NCBI GenBank assembly: GCA_947500295.1
Contig: CANMRM010000003.1
Span: 434,001-498,000, forward strand
Reading direction: 5' to 3'
Length of the DNA: 64,000 nt
Origin: an uncultured Kordiimonas sp.
Lineage (GTDB): Bacteria > Pseudomonadota > Alphaproteobacteria > Sphingomonadales > Kordiimonadaceae
Shown here: positions 1 to 8,888 of the stretch, in pieces
How the letters are laid out: every line of letters begins with the position of its first letter
Numbering within the stretch: position 1 is the stretch's first letter
Translations under genes and position numbers: made by a program
Notes under the pieces: generated by a model
Told to the model about the DNA's origin: nothing
Database searches by the model: none
The model's input: the letters and a program-made list of their open reading frames with translations, nothing else

Positions 1-453
1 CTTGCGGCCAAGACCATGGATGCGGCCCTCGAGGCTTTCAAGGTCAGCAAGCATCAATTCGGTCTCAATGGTTTCAGCGTCCGAGACGGGGTCAACACGC
101 CCGTCCACATGGGTGATATCGTCGTCTTCAAAGCATCGTAGCACATGACAGATTGCGTCGGTTTCCCGGATGTTTGCGAGGAACTGGTTGCCAAGGCCTT
201 CTCCCTTGGAGGCGCCGCGCACGAGGCCTGCAATATCTACAAAAGAGAGTTGGGTCGGTATGATTTCCTTGCTGCCTGCCAGCTCGGCGAGCTTGAACAG
301 ACGCTCGTCGGGCACAGGTACCTGGCCGACGTTGGGTTCGATGGTGCAGAAGGGGTAGTTTGCCGCTGCAGCATTGGCTGTATTGGTCAGCGCGTTGAAC
401 AGCGTTGATTTACCGACGTTGGGCAATCCGACGATACCACACTTGAAACCCAT
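1..453 (-). CDS. ychF: Redox-regulated ATPase/GTPase YchF, N-terminal 151 codons (partial)
   Basis: N-terminal part of the OBG-family P-loop ATPase YchF; the rest of the roughly 365-residue protein lies beyond position 1. The protein opens [20 protein letters not shown], giving a Walker A loop GLPNVGKS at about residues 9-16. Switch regions follow: [12 protein letters not shown] near 33-44 and the [20 protein letters not shown] stretch that is nearly invariant in YchF. The family binds ribosomes, prefers ATP over GTP and acts in translation and oxidative-stress control. The ATG overlaps the pth stop codon by one base (TGATG), so pth and ychF are translationally coupled, a usual arrangement in Proteobacteria. 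Identification is secure; only the C-terminal TGS domain cannot be seen. Confidence 0.96.
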   Translation of the reverse strand, partial: MGFKCGIVGLPNVGKSTLFNALTNTANAAAANYPFCTIEPNVGQVPVPDERLFKLAELAGSKEIIPTQLSFVDIAGLVRGASKGEGLGNQFLANIRETDAICHVLRCFEDDDITHVDGRVDPVSDAETIETELMLADLESLEGRIHGLGRK

Positions 454-1166
454 CAGTTGTCACCTTTCAGTTTGTTTGCCAGCGCCTTGAGCGCCGAGGC
501 CATAGGGCCGTCATTATCTGGTTGTGCGGGACGATCCGCCCGGGGCTTTGCGGTTTCGGCGCGTGGTTTCGCTTTTGCCCCACGTTCTGGCGTGAGACGC
601 CGGGCCACCTCTGCCAAAAATCGCGGACGATCACCGTCTGCAAGCCAGGGTGCTTCCCGTGCAACAGCATCAATCATGGCGTCCCGCATGGTGGTCTCTG
701 ATTTGGCAAAATCACCAAGAACATGGCCGTGCACGCGTGCCTTATCGCCGGGGTGTCCGATGCCAAGCCTCACGCGCTCGAATTCGGGGCCTATGTGGGC
801 CGCAATGGATTTGATGCCATTGTGGCCAGCCGAACCGCCGCCTTTTTTTGCTTTTATCTTGCCGAAGGCAAGATCGAGTTCATCATAGAAGACCACCACA
901 TCCTTCGGTTCAAGCTTGAAGAAACGCATGGCTTCGCCGACGGCGCGCCCGCTTTCGTTCATATAGGTTTGTGGTTTGACCACGACGATTTTGTCGCTTC
1001 CAAGCCGTCCCTCATGGGTGAGCGATTGCCAGCGCTGTTTGCCGCTGCCTGCATCCGGAGAAAAATTATGGCGACGGACAATCTCGTCCACCGCCATAAA
1101 TCCGATATTGTGCCGGTGGTTTTCATACTTGCTGCCCGGATTGCCGAGACCAACAAACAGTTTCAT
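453..1166 (-). CDS. pth: Peptidyl-tRNA hydrolase
   Basis: Cleaves the ester bond of peptidyl-tRNAs that drop off the ribosome, recycling tRNA in the cytoplasm. The N-terminus [11 protein letters not shown] carries the conserved Asn (residue 9), and HRHNIGF supplies the catalytic His at residue 19. The FYDELDL segment holds the conserved acidic residue. At 237 residues it is longer than the roughly 190-residue enterobacterial enzyme: a Lys/Arg/Pro/Ala-rich tail from about residue 190 onward ends [13 protein letters not shown], an extension often seen in alphaproteobacterial Pth. A GGGGG Shine-Dalgarno-like run precedes the ATG. It follows rplY after 64 bases and overlaps ychF by one base, so rplY-pth-ychF looks like one transcription unit. 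Confidence 0.96.
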   Translation of the reverse strand: MKLFVGLGNPGSKYENHRHNIGFMAVDEIVRRHNFSPDAGSGKQRWQSLTHEGRLGSDKIVVVKPQTYMNESGRAVGEAMRFFKLEPKDVVVFYDELDLAFGKIKAKKGGGSAGHNGIKSIAAHIGPEFERVRLGIGHPGDKARVHGHVLGDFAKSETTMRDAMIDAVAREAPWLADGDRPRFLAEVARRLTPERGAKAKPRAETAKPRADRPAQPDNDGPMASALKALANKLKGDN

Positions 1167-1230
1167 GAAAACCCCCGTTTCAAGTGAGCTGCATCAGGCA
1201 GCAAGGAGCGCGGGGCGCGCTCCCGCACAA

Positions 1231-1893
1231 TTATTCTTCAGTGTCTCCGCCTTCAGCGGCTTCTTCACCTTCAACAGCTTCTTCGTCTTCTTCGCCTTCA
1301 CCAGCGGCATCCTGTGCAGACTTCAGTCCGCTTGGCGCCACGATAGCGAGGATTGTGAAGTCACGGTCAGTGATGGTAGGTACCGCGCCGTCAGGCAAGG
1401 AGATGTCAGAAATTTTGATGGCGTCGCCAAGATCAAGTTCTGCAACATTCACTTCGATGAACTCAGGGATCGCGTCCGCTGGAACGTTAAGCTCAATGTC
1501 GTGGCGGGTGTTGTTGATAACACCACCGCGTTTGAGGCCCTGCGACTCTTCTTCGCCAACAACATGAACAGGAACAGCCATGGTGACGGTTGCACCCTTG
1601 CCAAGGCGCAGGAAGTCGATGTGCATTGGCACGTCTGTCACGGGATGCAGTTGCAGGTCACGGGGCAGAACTGTCGTTTTCTTGCCATCCACGATAACGT
1701 CGTATGTGTGTGACATGAAACCGCCGCGGTTCAGAAGCCGCTGAAGTTCATTTGCCTTGATTTGAATCGACTCAGGGTCTTTTTTGTCGCCGTAAATTAC
1801 GGCTGGTACGAAGCCTGCGCGACGTGTTGCACGGCTGGCTCCCTTGCCAATCCGCTCACGGGCTTGCGCTTCGATTGTGATGACGTCAGCCAT
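1231..1893 (-). CDS. rplY: 50S ribosomal protein L25/general stress protein Ctc
   Basis: Ribosomal protein L25 of the long Ctc type, which binds 5S rRNA. The N-terminal L25 domain spans about residues 5-95, with ARERIGKGASRATRRAGFVP and PAVIYGDKK as typical signatures. The C-terminal TL5-like beta domain covers about 100-185 and includes HVVGEEESQGLKRGGV and ELNVPADAIPEFIEVN. The last 25 or so residues are almost purely acidic (EGEEDEEAVEGEEAAEGGDTEE-type), a low-complexity tail common in alphaproteobacterial L25. The start ATG is preceded by GGAG at good spacing. It heads the rplY-pth-ychF unit; prs, its usual upstream neighbour, is here separated by 7.5 kb of unrelated genes. Confidence 0.96.
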   Translation of the reverse strand: MADVITIEAQARERIGKGASRATRRAGFVPAVIYGDKKDPESIQIKANELQRLLNRGGFMSHTYDVIVDGKKTTVLPRDLQLHPVTDVPMHIDFLRLGKGATVTMAVPVHVVGEEESQGLKRGGVINNTRHDIELNVPADAIPEFIEVNVAELDLGDAIKISDISLPDGAVPTITDRDFTILAIVAPSGLKSAQDAAGEGEEDEEAVEGEEAAEGGDTEE

Positions 1894-2218
1894 TCACTTT
1901 CTCCAAACTTTTGTTCAGCAACCCGGACCATCCGGATGCCGACCGTCGCTTCCTCCAGGGATGCAAGGACGGATTGCTCGCGCGGGCGATCCCGGACGAG
2001 TCGGCGCGGTTTAGCCTTTTCATCGCAAAAATGCAAGCAATTGCAGTAGTGCAGACGTATTTAACCAGATGATTGGATCAAATAGGTTTTCCGGGCAAAT
2101 AAATGATGGCGCAGCAGCAGTTACGATCTGTTAATATTCCTTCCCTATTGTCCGCGCGGCGCTAGGGAATGAAACCGGGAGCGTTCTGGCGTTGCCCGGT
2201 ATGAGCGTGACAGGGAAA
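1894..2218. other. Intergenic region between divergent rplY and the binding-protein gene
   Basis: About 325 bases without a convincing gene. It must hold the rplY promoter (minus strand) and the promoter of the gene starting at 2219 (plus strand). The half next to rplY is GC-rich, while 2030-2150 is more AT-rich and the likelier promoter region. Short open frames on both strands here lack ribosome binding sites and recognisable protein features. I see no clear operator, riboswitch or terminator. Confidence 0.5.
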
Positions 2219-3019
2219 ATGATTAAAAAACTGATATATGCAACCTTGCTTGCTGCCATCGCCAGCGTGGGTGCTGGCGCCGCTGGTGTTCGGGTCACGG
2301 ACGAAGCTGCTACGGCAGTTGTCGTCAAGGTGGGTGGCTATCCGTTTGAGCCATTTGTTGATGGCGATGACGGCGTTACACCTGCGTTTTTGGGCGAACT
2401 CAACCAGCGGCAAAGCGCCTTCCGGTTTGAGTTCATTCCTGTCCCCTCACAGCGCCGCTATGAACTGCTGCGGCGCGGGGTTGTTGATGCGTTCTTTTTC
2501 GAAATGCCGGTTTGGGGCTGGCAGGCAATGGCGGAAGACATCACAACGACAAGGGCACTGCTTCGCGGTACGGAAGTTTTTGTCGTGCGACGACAAGACC
2601 GGCTGCAGGAAGACATTTTCCGCCTGTCGCCCGAGCGAAAAGTGGCGCTGACCCTGGGGTATCATTATGCCTTTGCTGATTTCAGGGCTGACCAGACCTA
2701 CATCGGCACCAAAGTGGACGCCGTGTTCGGCGAAAATATCGGCCAGACGCTGCGTTACCTGCGTTCAGGCGCCGCTGACCTTGCCGTACTGTCGGATATT
2801 TTCCTGTATCGGGAATTTGTGCGCAACCCCTCCCTCAAAGAGCAGTTGACCCTGGGCCCAGATCCCGACCAGACCTATGCGCTGCCTCTTCTTGTCAGAA
2901 ACGCTGCACCTCTTTCGGCGGCGGAGCTGGACGCCATCCTTGCGGCCATGCATGCTGACGGCAGCCTCCAAGCCTTTTTCGCGCGCTTCGGTCTCGCAGG
3001 CCTGTTGATGGACCAATAA
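2219..3019 (+). CDS. Exported substrate-binding protein, solute-binding family 3-like
   Basis: A 266-residue protein starting MIKKLIYATLLAAIA, a classical Sec signal peptide with probable cleavage near residue 22 (GAGAAG). The mature part has the outline of a family 3 periplasmic binding protein: an early beta strand with YPFEPFV (ligand-binding lobe start), EFIPVPSQRRYELLRRGVVD, then FVVRRQD at the lobe crossover, and LRSGAADLAVLSDIF near 190. Related proteins bind amino acids or small organic ligands, or act as stand-alone sensors. No ABC permease or ATPase gene lies nearby, so it may work alone or with a distant partner. I chose the ATG at 2219 because the signal peptide begins there and GGGA lies upstream; an in-frame ATG at 2192 would bury the signal. 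The ligand is unknown. Confidence 0.75.
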   Translation: MIKKLIYATLLAAIASVGAGAAGVRVTDEAATAVVVKVGGYPFEPFVDGDDGVTPAFLGELNQRQSAFRFEFIPVPSQRRYELLRRGVVDAFFFEMPVWGWQAMAEDITTTRALLRGTEVFVVRRQDRLQEDIFRLSPERKVALTLGYHYAFADFRADQTYIGTKVDAVFGENIGQTLRYLRSGAADLAVLSDIFLYREFVRNPSLKEQLTLGPDPDQTYALPLLVRNAAPLSAAELDAILAAMHADGSLQAFFARFGLAGLLMDQ

Positions 3020-3119
3020 GAAACCGACGGCTTTTCCGGCGTTCATCCTTGGTTCAGTTTACCTTAGTATGGTGGCTCACTATGGATGGAAGAGGCTTTA
3101 TTAGGTTAGGAGACCTGCA

Positions 3120-3779
3120 ATGAAACTGATGAAATTGCTCGCGGTTGCTGTAGCATGCCTGGGATTGGCTGCACCCGCATCTGCCATGGACGTAGACGTC
3201 AAGTTTTCCTCAAAGATTGAAGACCATCTCAGTCGCATTGATCGAATAGAATTGCAGCGTGAAAGTTTCTTCCGCGAATACCGTGTTGAAGGAGCCAACC
3301 GACGGCAAGTCGGCAACCTGAATGTCAACCGGTTTTCTGAAACCGAGTTCGCCAACGAGCGCCTGATCCCGAACATTGACAATTTTTCGTTCAAGAACCT
3401 GGTTGCTGCAATGGCAGAATATGACCTGAAACAGATCAATGATCACAACCCCGAGCACAAATTGGTGGTCGAAATCGACAATTTCTGGGTATCCAACTAT
3501 TCATTGAACAGGTTTCAGTCTTTCAATACGCGCATGGTAGGCACAGTGAGCCTTGTCGATGCGTCTGGCGCTGTGGTCGCCAGCAAGGAGGTTGACACGG
3601 TGATCCTGCCGCAATTCACCCAGTCCTGGAATTACCAGGGCAGTGAGTTCGCATATCTGGATCAGTCGGCCAACGTTCGGGTTTCACCCATTCTTGCAAC
3701 GTTTCTGAAAAAAGGCATCGAAGGCCTGTATCCGGATGCCGACCTGCCGGGCCCGATTTTTGTGCGTGGCAGAGGCTAA
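3120..3779 (+). CDS. Exported protein of unknown function
   Basis: A 219-residue protein with a clear signal peptide, MKLMKLLAVAVACLGLAAPASA, cleaved near residue 23 (ASA-MDV). The mature part has no cysteine and no membrane segment. It alternates charged and aromatic residues (VKFSSKIEDHLSRIDRIEL, LVVEIDNFWVSNYSLNRF, GTVSLVDASGAVVASKEVD), which suggests a beta-rich periplasmic fold. I do not recognise the family. The VDASGAVVASKEV segment recalls proteins that compute an antisense outer-membrane beta strand pair, but that is only impression. AGGAG lies 7 bases before the ATG, and a good terminator follows at 3824, so it is probably monocistronic. Confidence 0.7.
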   Translation: MKLMKLLAVAVACLGLAAPASAMDVDVKFSSKIEDHLSRIDRIELQRESFFREYRVEGANRRQVGNLNVNRFSETEFANERLIPNIDNFSFKNLVAAMAEYDLKQINDHNPEHKLVVEIDNFWVSNYSLNRFQSFNTRMVGTVSLVDASGAVVASKEVDTVILPQFTQSWNYQGSEFAYLDQSANVRVSPILATFLKKGIEGLYPDADLPGPIFVRGRG

Positions 3780-3823
3780 TAAAAGGTCTGGTCTGCTCGC
3801 CCTTACTGGGCGGCTTTCCCTGC

Positions 3824-3853
3824 AAAAGCGTCAGCCAACTGGCTGGCGCTTTT
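3824..3853 (+). terminator. Rho-independent terminator after the exported protein gene
   Basis: The arms AAAAGCGTCAGCCA and TGGCTGGCGCTTTT pair with one G-T wobble around a short loop, and the right arm ends in a T run. It lies 45 bases downstream of the 3120-3779 stop codon. Confidence 0.8.
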
Positions 3854-3958
3854 CTGTTTTCCAGAATTGCCACTGCGCTTGAAATCACGTATTTCGCCGA
3901 TAAAACTAAAAAGCGCGTCGCACAAAAATCAATGACAGCGACATAGGGCGAGGGAAAA

Positions 3959-4672
3959 ATGACCAATAATTCCGTCAGTAAAGCCACGGATTCTGGCGCA
4001 TTGCGTTTTGACTGGAATGCTTTCTTTGATGTCATAATCGTCGTTGCCGTGCTTGTGGCGGTCAAACAGTTTTTTCTGCTCTACACCATCAAATATGCAG
4101 GACCGGCCTCTACTTTTACTGCGATGGCGGTGGCAACCTGGCGTTTGCGGGCAAGGGGACATTCCTGGGGCGACCTCGGTTTCAAAAGCCCAGAAAGCTG
4201 GCTGCGTACCATTGCGATTTCCCTGTTTGTTTTCGCAGTTGTTGTCGCGTTTGGCGTTGTGGGCAGTACTGTCGCGGATCTGTTTTTTGAGAGAGGGTAT
4301 GTTGCCAACCGGTTCGGCGACATTGAAGGCGACGTCGTCATGTATCTGGTCTGGATGGCGCTTGTCTGGACACATGGTGCCTTTTTTGAAGAGATGCTGT
4401 TTCGCGCTTTTCTGATCAACCGCCTTGGCAAATTCCTCGGAGGTTCAGCGGCGGCCACCATTTTGTCTGTCGTTCTCGCTGCAATATTTTTTGGCTACCG
4501 TCACGCCTATTATCAAGGCGCTTATGGTTTTGTGGTTACCGGCACTATCGGTCTGGGGCTGGGGATCATCTATGTCTGGTTTGGGAAGTCAAATCTACTG
4601 CCGCAAATTCTAGCGCACGGCTATATGAATTCCCTTGGCTTTACCATGCGTTTTCTTGGACTGAGGGGCTAG
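3959..4672 (+). CDS. CPBP family intramembrane glutamic endopeptidase
   Basis: A 237-residue integral membrane protein with about seven hydrophobic segments. It carries all three motifs of the CPBP (Abi/CAAX-like) family: the EExxxR motif in FFEEMLFRAFL near residue 140, FxxxH in FGYRH near 179, and HxxxN in HGYMN near 221. The two Glu and two His residues form the presumed catalytic centre of these membrane proteases, which in other bacteria process peptides or act in bacteriocin self-immunity. A strong GAGGGA site sits just ahead of the ATG. It is preceded by a terminator, and no partner gene overlaps it. The substrate is unknown. Confidence 0.85.
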   Translation: MTNNSVSKATDSGALRFDWNAFFDVIIVVAVLVAVKQFFLLYTIKYAGPASTFTAMAVATWRLRARGHSWGDLGFKSPESWLRTIAISLFVFAVVVAFGVVGSTVADLFFERGYVANRFGDIEGDVVMYLVWMALVWTHGAFFEEMLFRAFLINRLGKFLGGSAAATILSVVLAAIFFGYRHAYYQGAYGFVVTGTIGLGLGIIYVWFGKSNLLPQILAHGYMNSLGFTMRFLGLRG

Positions 4673-4802
4673 TCCAGACGACCAAATTCTGCTTATTGTT
4701 TTTGGCAAATCTATCGAACGTAGTGCATTCAATTTTGTTGTTGGTACGAGGCTTGTGGCCAAATGACCTGGCTGTCTCCGGGGCCGCTAATGATAAGGCG
4801 GA

Positions 4803-5303
4803 TTACTGGCGCTTGCCGTTCCTCATGACGGAACGCAGAAACTTCGAAGCGGAACGAAAATGACTGGGGCCTGCAGCCTCTGCCCAGCGTCCGGGAGGCC
4901 ATGCATTGTTCGCTCCTTTCATGGGACCGCTGTATAGCTCCCGGTCAGTGTGGCCTTCGATAAATTCAAAAAGCTTGCGATAGTTTCTCTGAAGCAACGC
5001 TATCGCCTCCGGCCAGTCCATGTTGGATTGGCGGTTTCTCAAGTCAGCGTTATAACGCTTGAGGTCGTTCCATTTGTATCCTTCCGCGGGGAAATAAACG
5101 GTTTTGCCTGCAAGGCCGTCAGCATGCCACCCCAAGAACAGATCAATCCAATGTGCTCGATGCGCAATGACATCCTTGATTGATGTATCGTCTTCTCTTT
5201 TATCCATCGCAGTTTCTGCATCAACGGTTTCGATGAGCCTGGCGAGTTTGGCAAACTCCTTGTGTGTGATTTCAAGGAGTTCCGGTTTCGATTGTGCTGC
5301 CAT
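4803..5303 (-). CDS. ClbS/DfsB family four-helix bundle protein
   Basis: A 166-residue soluble protein of the DinB-like ClbS/DfsB family (formerly DUF1706). Typical features are the helix 1 signature KPELLEITHKEFAKLARLIE, SIKDVIAHRAHWIDLFLGWH in helix 2, FPAEGYKWNDLKRYNADL, and the C-terminal WAEAAGPSHFRSASKFLR. ClbS protects colibactin producers by hydrolysing the cyclopropane warhead; most family members have no known substrate. I chose the ATG at 5303 because AGGGG lies seven bases upstream; a longer frame from 5330 lacks such a site. No colibactin-like or polyketide genes are present, so a resistance role here is speculative. Confidence 0.85.
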   Translation of the reverse strand: MAAQSKPELLEITHKEFAKLARLIETVDAETAMDKREDDTSIKDVIAHRAHWIDLFLGWHADGLAGKTVYFPAEGYKWNDLKRYNADLRNRQSNMDWPEAIALLQRNYRKLFEFIEGHTDRELYSGPMKGANNAWPPGRWAEAAGPSHFRSASKFLRSVMRNGKRQ

Positions 5304-5530
5304 GGCAAAGCCCCTTTTTTTCGGAAACACGGTGTCTGCTTACCACCCGATTGCTTCTCAAAAGAGCATGATATCTCCCCGAAACATTGCACCAGGATGG
5401 CTTTTTGCTGACAGCTGGTGGTCTCCGCCAATTCTCGGTGCCAGACCATAATCCAGTGCCTGTCTTGCGTTAATTGATTTACGGCAATTTTGTGTGGCGT
5501 GGGTGGTCATTGATGGGCTATCGGCAACAA

Positions 5531-5556
5531 AAAAGCCCGCCAGTTGGCGGGCTTTT
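5531..5556 (-). terminator. Rho-independent terminator of the DUF6607-type lipoprotein gene
   Basis: A perfect 11-bp stem (AAAAGCCCGCC with GGCGGGCTTTT) closes a 4-base loop. On the minus strand it is followed by TTTTTT, 34 bases after the stop codon of the gene ending at 5590. The reverse orientation also has a T run, so it may act both ways. Confidence 0.85.
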
Positions 5557-5589
5557 GTATTTTGTGTCACAGTCCTGATGCTGAACGAC

Positions 5590-6630
5590 CTAGTTGCCTT
5601 CGCTTGCCGTAATTTGGGGTGTTTCGGCCAGGCGCGCCTGAAGTGGACGCAGGTCAGTGCGCGTATAGCCCGCAATAATCTGCAGCGCATCTCTTTTGGC
5701 ATTCTCGAGCGAGATTTCCCCATCCACGAGGCCGGTCGCAACGCCCAGGATCTGCATGTAAACCTCTTCGGGTTCGCCCTGCACAGTCAGGCCAAAGCCC
5801 TCCGTTTCCTGTTCAAGCCGTGTCCATTCGGCGCGTATGGCCTGCCACAGGTCTTTGGTTTTTTCCCAATAGTCCATCGCGACACCAGACTGCAGATCGT
5901 TTGCATGAACATAGGTGTTTACGCCAACTTCACGCACCAGCGCTTGCGGCGCATCACCCATCAGGATCAGCTTGGTGTTGTCCTGTTCGTGCACCCAGCC
6001 ATCTGGTGTGATGGCATGCCGGTTCACGGCTTCAATAGCGTGATAGTCGTTGCGCTTGGTCGCGTCACGACGGGGCAGGGGGCGCCATGAAGGATCAGAG
6101 GCCCATTCTGCAAAGCCACTATCGTACCGCCAGGCGCCAAGGCCTGCGTACCGGGGTCCATCGTCCACCTGATAAACGAACTGCGCCCATTGACCGACCG
6201 TTTCGGCGGTGGTCAGTGATATGTTTTGCCAACCATTTCCGCCTACAAATCGCGTAATGTTTTTTGGCTCAAATTGCCAATCCTGACGCCAGTGTTTGAT
6301 CGGGAATTTTTCTTCCCCACCAACCAGCAGGATGTGCTGCAAGCTGATGAAGTCTCCCCGGTCCTCGATTACCCGCACAATTTCCTGTGCGTGGGTAATG
6401 TAGGCTTCCTTAGGCTTGTAGCCGGCCTTCAAGGGCACGGTTTCCCTGAAGTCAAACGTGACGCTGTAGTCGCCCGCCATCGCAAGGATTGATTGCCTGT
6501 CCCTCTCGAAGTCCGCTGAAGTTGCTTCAGCCCGTACGGGTGCCGGGTCGGGCGCGTGTGTTGCTGACGCGCAGGCAGCCAGCAAAAGTGCCACCGCCGC
6601 GACCAGCGTTTTCTGCATAAAACCAAACAT
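5590..6630 (-). CDS. DUF6607-like lipoprotein next to the heme receptor
   Basis: A 346-residue protein starting MFGFMQKTLVAAVALLLAAC; the lipobox LLAAC predicts a lipid-anchored Cys at residue 20. The body has W-rich segments (HWRQDWQFEPKNITRFVGG, GLGAWRYDSGFAEWASDPSW) and KRNDYHAIEAVNRH. This matches what I recall of the DUF6607 family, often found beside TonB heme receptors; that link is from memory. The start is fixed by AGGAGG eight bases before the ATG at 6630. It is divergent from the TonB receptor across 126 bases holding a Fur-like box and ends in a strong terminator. Inferred role: periplasmic or outer-membrane accessory to heme or iron uptake, with no known activity. Confidence 0.7.
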   Translation of the reverse strand: MFGFMQKTLVAAVALLLAACASATHAPDPAPVRAEATSADFERDRQSILAMAGDYSVTFDFRETVPLKAGYKPKEAYITHAQEIVRVIEDRGDFISLQHILLVGGEEKFPIKHWRQDWQFEPKNITRFVGGNGWQNISLTTAETVGQWAQFVYQVDDGPRYAGLGAWRYDSGFAEWASDPSWRPLPRRDATKRNDYHAIEAVNRHAITPDGWVHEQDNTKLILMGDAPQALVREVGVNTYVHANDLQSGVAMDYWEKTKDLWQAIRAEWTRLEQETEGFGLTVQGEPEEVYMQILGVATGLVDGEISLENAKRDALQIIAGYTRTDLRPLQARLAETPQITASEGN

Positions 6631-6718
6631 GAATTGTTCCTCCTGACTGAACAAAAATAATAATAAGACTCACTTGCATTTGCAAAAACTTACTGTTAAT
6701 CCCTGCCTTAATGCAACT

Positions 6719-6737
6719 GAGAATGATTCGCAATATA
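6719..6737 (+). promoter_or_regulatory. Candidate Fur box in the heme-uptake divergent promoter
   Basis: The 19 bases GAGAATGATTCGCAATATA match the classical 19-bp Fur consensus at 13 positions, with the strongest half-site GAGAATGAT. It lies 20 bases upstream of the TonB receptor start and 89 bases upstream of the divergent lipoprotein gene, where a repressor could control both. An Irr or other iron regulator is an alternative in Alphaproteobacteria. Confidence 0.5.
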
Positions 6738-6756
6738 AAAAACTAGGGTGTGAACA

Positions 6757-8877
6757 ATGACATTGGATAAAACCACAAATGGCCTTTTGAATGGTGCTTC
6801 GGCACTGGCGCTGGCGGTATCACTTGCCACCGGAGCGGCCAGCGCAGCAGATGTTGAAGCAGATGCAGACTTCGCGCTGACCGAGATTGAAGAAATCAGC
6901 GTCACGGCGACGCGCGGACCCTCCGATGTCTTTTCCTTCCCCGGCAGTGTCAGCGTGATTTCGCGGGACGAAATCGAAAGCCGGATTACCGCAAGTATTT
7001 CGGAAATCTTTGCCCAGACCCCCGGCGTCCAGTTTACTGGGGGCCCGCGCCGTACCGGTGAAGTGCCTGCGCTGCGCGGTATTTCCGGCGAAGGTGTGTT
7101 GGTTTTGTTTGACGGCGTGCGTCAGAATTTTCTGTCCGGCCATGACGGAAGGTTTTTCATCGAGCCTGACCTGTTGCGTGCGGCTGAAGTGGTGCGCGGT
7201 CCGGGTTCGGCGCTCTATGGTTCAAGCGCTCTTGGCGGTGTCATTGCCTTCGAGACTGTGACGGCGAACGACTTGTTGGAAGATGACGCTCAGTTCGGGT
7301 TCCGGGTCAAGGCAGGTTTCCAGGGCTTGAACGACGAATGGATGACAGGCGGCACGCTGTTCGGCACAACAGCGAGCGGGAAAACCGGCGGGCTTGCAAG
7401 TTTCACTTTCCGAAATTCAGGCGATATCAATGTTGCGCGCGGCGCCGACCTGCAGGGTGATGACGAGATTGCCTCCGGCCTTGTGAAAATCAACTCGCAA
7501 ATCACGGAGGACCTGAAAATTGACGCTTCATGGTTGCGTTTCAACAATGATGCGCTGGAGCCCAACAACGGGCAGGGGATATCAACTGGTGATCTGGTAC
7601 GCAAGGACATTGAAAGTGAAAGCTGGCGCGCCCGCGTCAACTACAATCCGGAAAGCGACCTGATTGACCTCGGGGTGATAGGTTACATCAATAATTCCCG
7701 CGTAGACGAGGCGGAACTGGACACTACACGCGAGATTTCCCGAGAGGTCGAAACTGCAGGTTTTGTTATCGACAACCGGTCCACTGTCGCGCTGGGCGAG
7801 GGCAGCTCGGTCATATTCACCTACGGCGCAGAATACTATAAAGACGAGCAGGTCGGGCTTGATAATACCACAACAGACGGAACCCGCGGCGGCGTGCCGG
7901 ATGCGACGGCTGAAACCTTCGGCGCCTTCATTCAGGCGGACATTGGTATTGAAACGAGCGCAGGCACCTTCCGGATCATCCCTGCCATTCGTTATGATGA
8001 CTTTGACAATTCCTCGGACCAGAATCCGGACCTGAACACCAGTGACAATGCAACGTCACCAAAAATTGGCCTTTCCTACGCGCCGACCGATTGGCTGCTT
8101 TTGTACGGGAACTATTCAGAAGCCTTCCGCGCGCCGTCGTTCAACGAAATATTTGCCGACAATATTCATTTCACAATTCCGCTCGGTCCGTTTGTTCAGG
8201 CACCCAATTTTTTTGTACCAAACCTGGACCTGCGGCCTGAAAGTGCCAAAGCCTACGAGTTTGGCGCAGGCCTGACGTTTGAGAATATCGCTTATGACGG
8301 TGATCAGCTGGTCATCAAGGGCAGCTACTTCGAGAATGATGTCACAAACCTCATTGACCTGGAGGTGAATGTCGAATTTTCACCCGCTTGTTTTGTTCCG
8401 AACTTCCCGGGCGTGTGCACATCCGGGACCAGCCGCAACGTCAACACGGCCCGCGCTCAGCTTGACGGTTTCGAGATAGAGGGTCAGTACAGCAGCGACT
8501 ATCTGTTTCTCTCTGCCGCATATTCAACCATTGATGGCCGTGACAAGGACTCAGACGACTTCGTAGGCGTGCTGGTGCCAGATCGGCTGCAGCTTGTGAC
8601 CGAAGTGAAAATGCCGGAGCGTGACCTGCGGCTCGGGTTGCGGGCGGAGTTTGCCGGTGCGTTTGACAAAGTGAACGATCCGGCCGAAGTGCGTGAAAGC
8701 TATGAAATTGTCGACACCTATCTGGTTTGGCAACCCTCGGAAGGTGCGCTGCAGGGTTGGCGTTTTGATGTTGGCATGAACAATATTTTCAACACCAATG
8801 CCGTGCGCACCTTCGCCGGCGTGCCAGGTCCCAACAGGAACCTTCGCGCAACGGTGTCCTGGACATCGAGTTTCTAG
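6757..8877 (+). CDS. TonB-dependent heme/hemoglobin receptor
   Basis: A 706-residue outer-membrane receptor. A signal peptide ends near residue 29 (GAASA), followed by a TonB-box-like EEISVTATR at about 45-53. The plug domain covers about 55-170, with EIFAQTPGVQF and VEVVRGPGSALYGSSALGG-type signatures (VVRGPGSALYGSSALGGVIA). The beta barrel fills the rest, ending in aromatic F. In the barrel, FRAPSFNEIF is followed 30 residues later by FVPNLDLRPE, the FRAP and degenerate NPNL boxes of heme receptors such as ShuA and HemR, with a His between them (NIHF). It shares a probable transcript with the cytochrome b561 gene 11 bases downstream and lies behind a Fur-like box. Heme specificity is inferred from the boxes. 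Confidence 0.9.
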   Translation: MTLDKTTNGLLNGASALALAVSLATGAASAADVEADADFALTEIEEISVTATRGPSDVFSFPGSVSVISRDEIESRITASISEIFAQTPGVQFTGGPRRTGEVPALRGISGEGVLVLFDGVRQNFLSGHDGRFFIEPDLLRAAEVVRGPGSALYGSSALGGVIAFETVTANDLLEDDAQFGFRVKAGFQGLNDEWMTGGTLFGTTASGKTGGLASFTFRNSGDINVARGADLQGDDEIASGLVKINSQITEDLKIDASWLRFNNDALEPNNGQGISTGDLVRKDIESESWRARVNYNPESDLIDLGVIGYINNSRVDEAELDTTREISREVETAGFVIDNRSTVALGEGSSVIFTYGAEYYKDEQVGLDNTTTDGTRGGVPDATAETFGAFIQADIGIETSAGTFRIIPAIRYDDFDNSSDQNPDLNTSDNATSPKIGLSYAPTDWLLLYGNYSEAFRAPSFNEIFADNIHFTIPLGPFVQAPNFFVPNLDLRPESAKAYEFGAGLTFENIAYDGDQLVIKGSYFENDVTNLIDLEVNVEFSPACFVPNFPGVCTSGTSRNVNTARAQLDGFEIEGQYSSDYLFLSAAYSTIDGRDKDSDDFVGVLVPDRLQLVTEVKMPERDLRLGLRAEFAGAFDKVNDPAEVRESYEIVDTYLVWQPSEGALQGWRFDVGMNNIFNTNAVRTFAGVPGPNRNLRATVSWTSSF

Positions 8878-8888
8878 AGGGGGGACGA

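Noticed and set aside
4803-5303. Colibactin-type self-protection locus
   Set aside because: A ClbS/DfsB-fold protein alone is common; no polyketide or nonribosomal peptide genes occur in the window.
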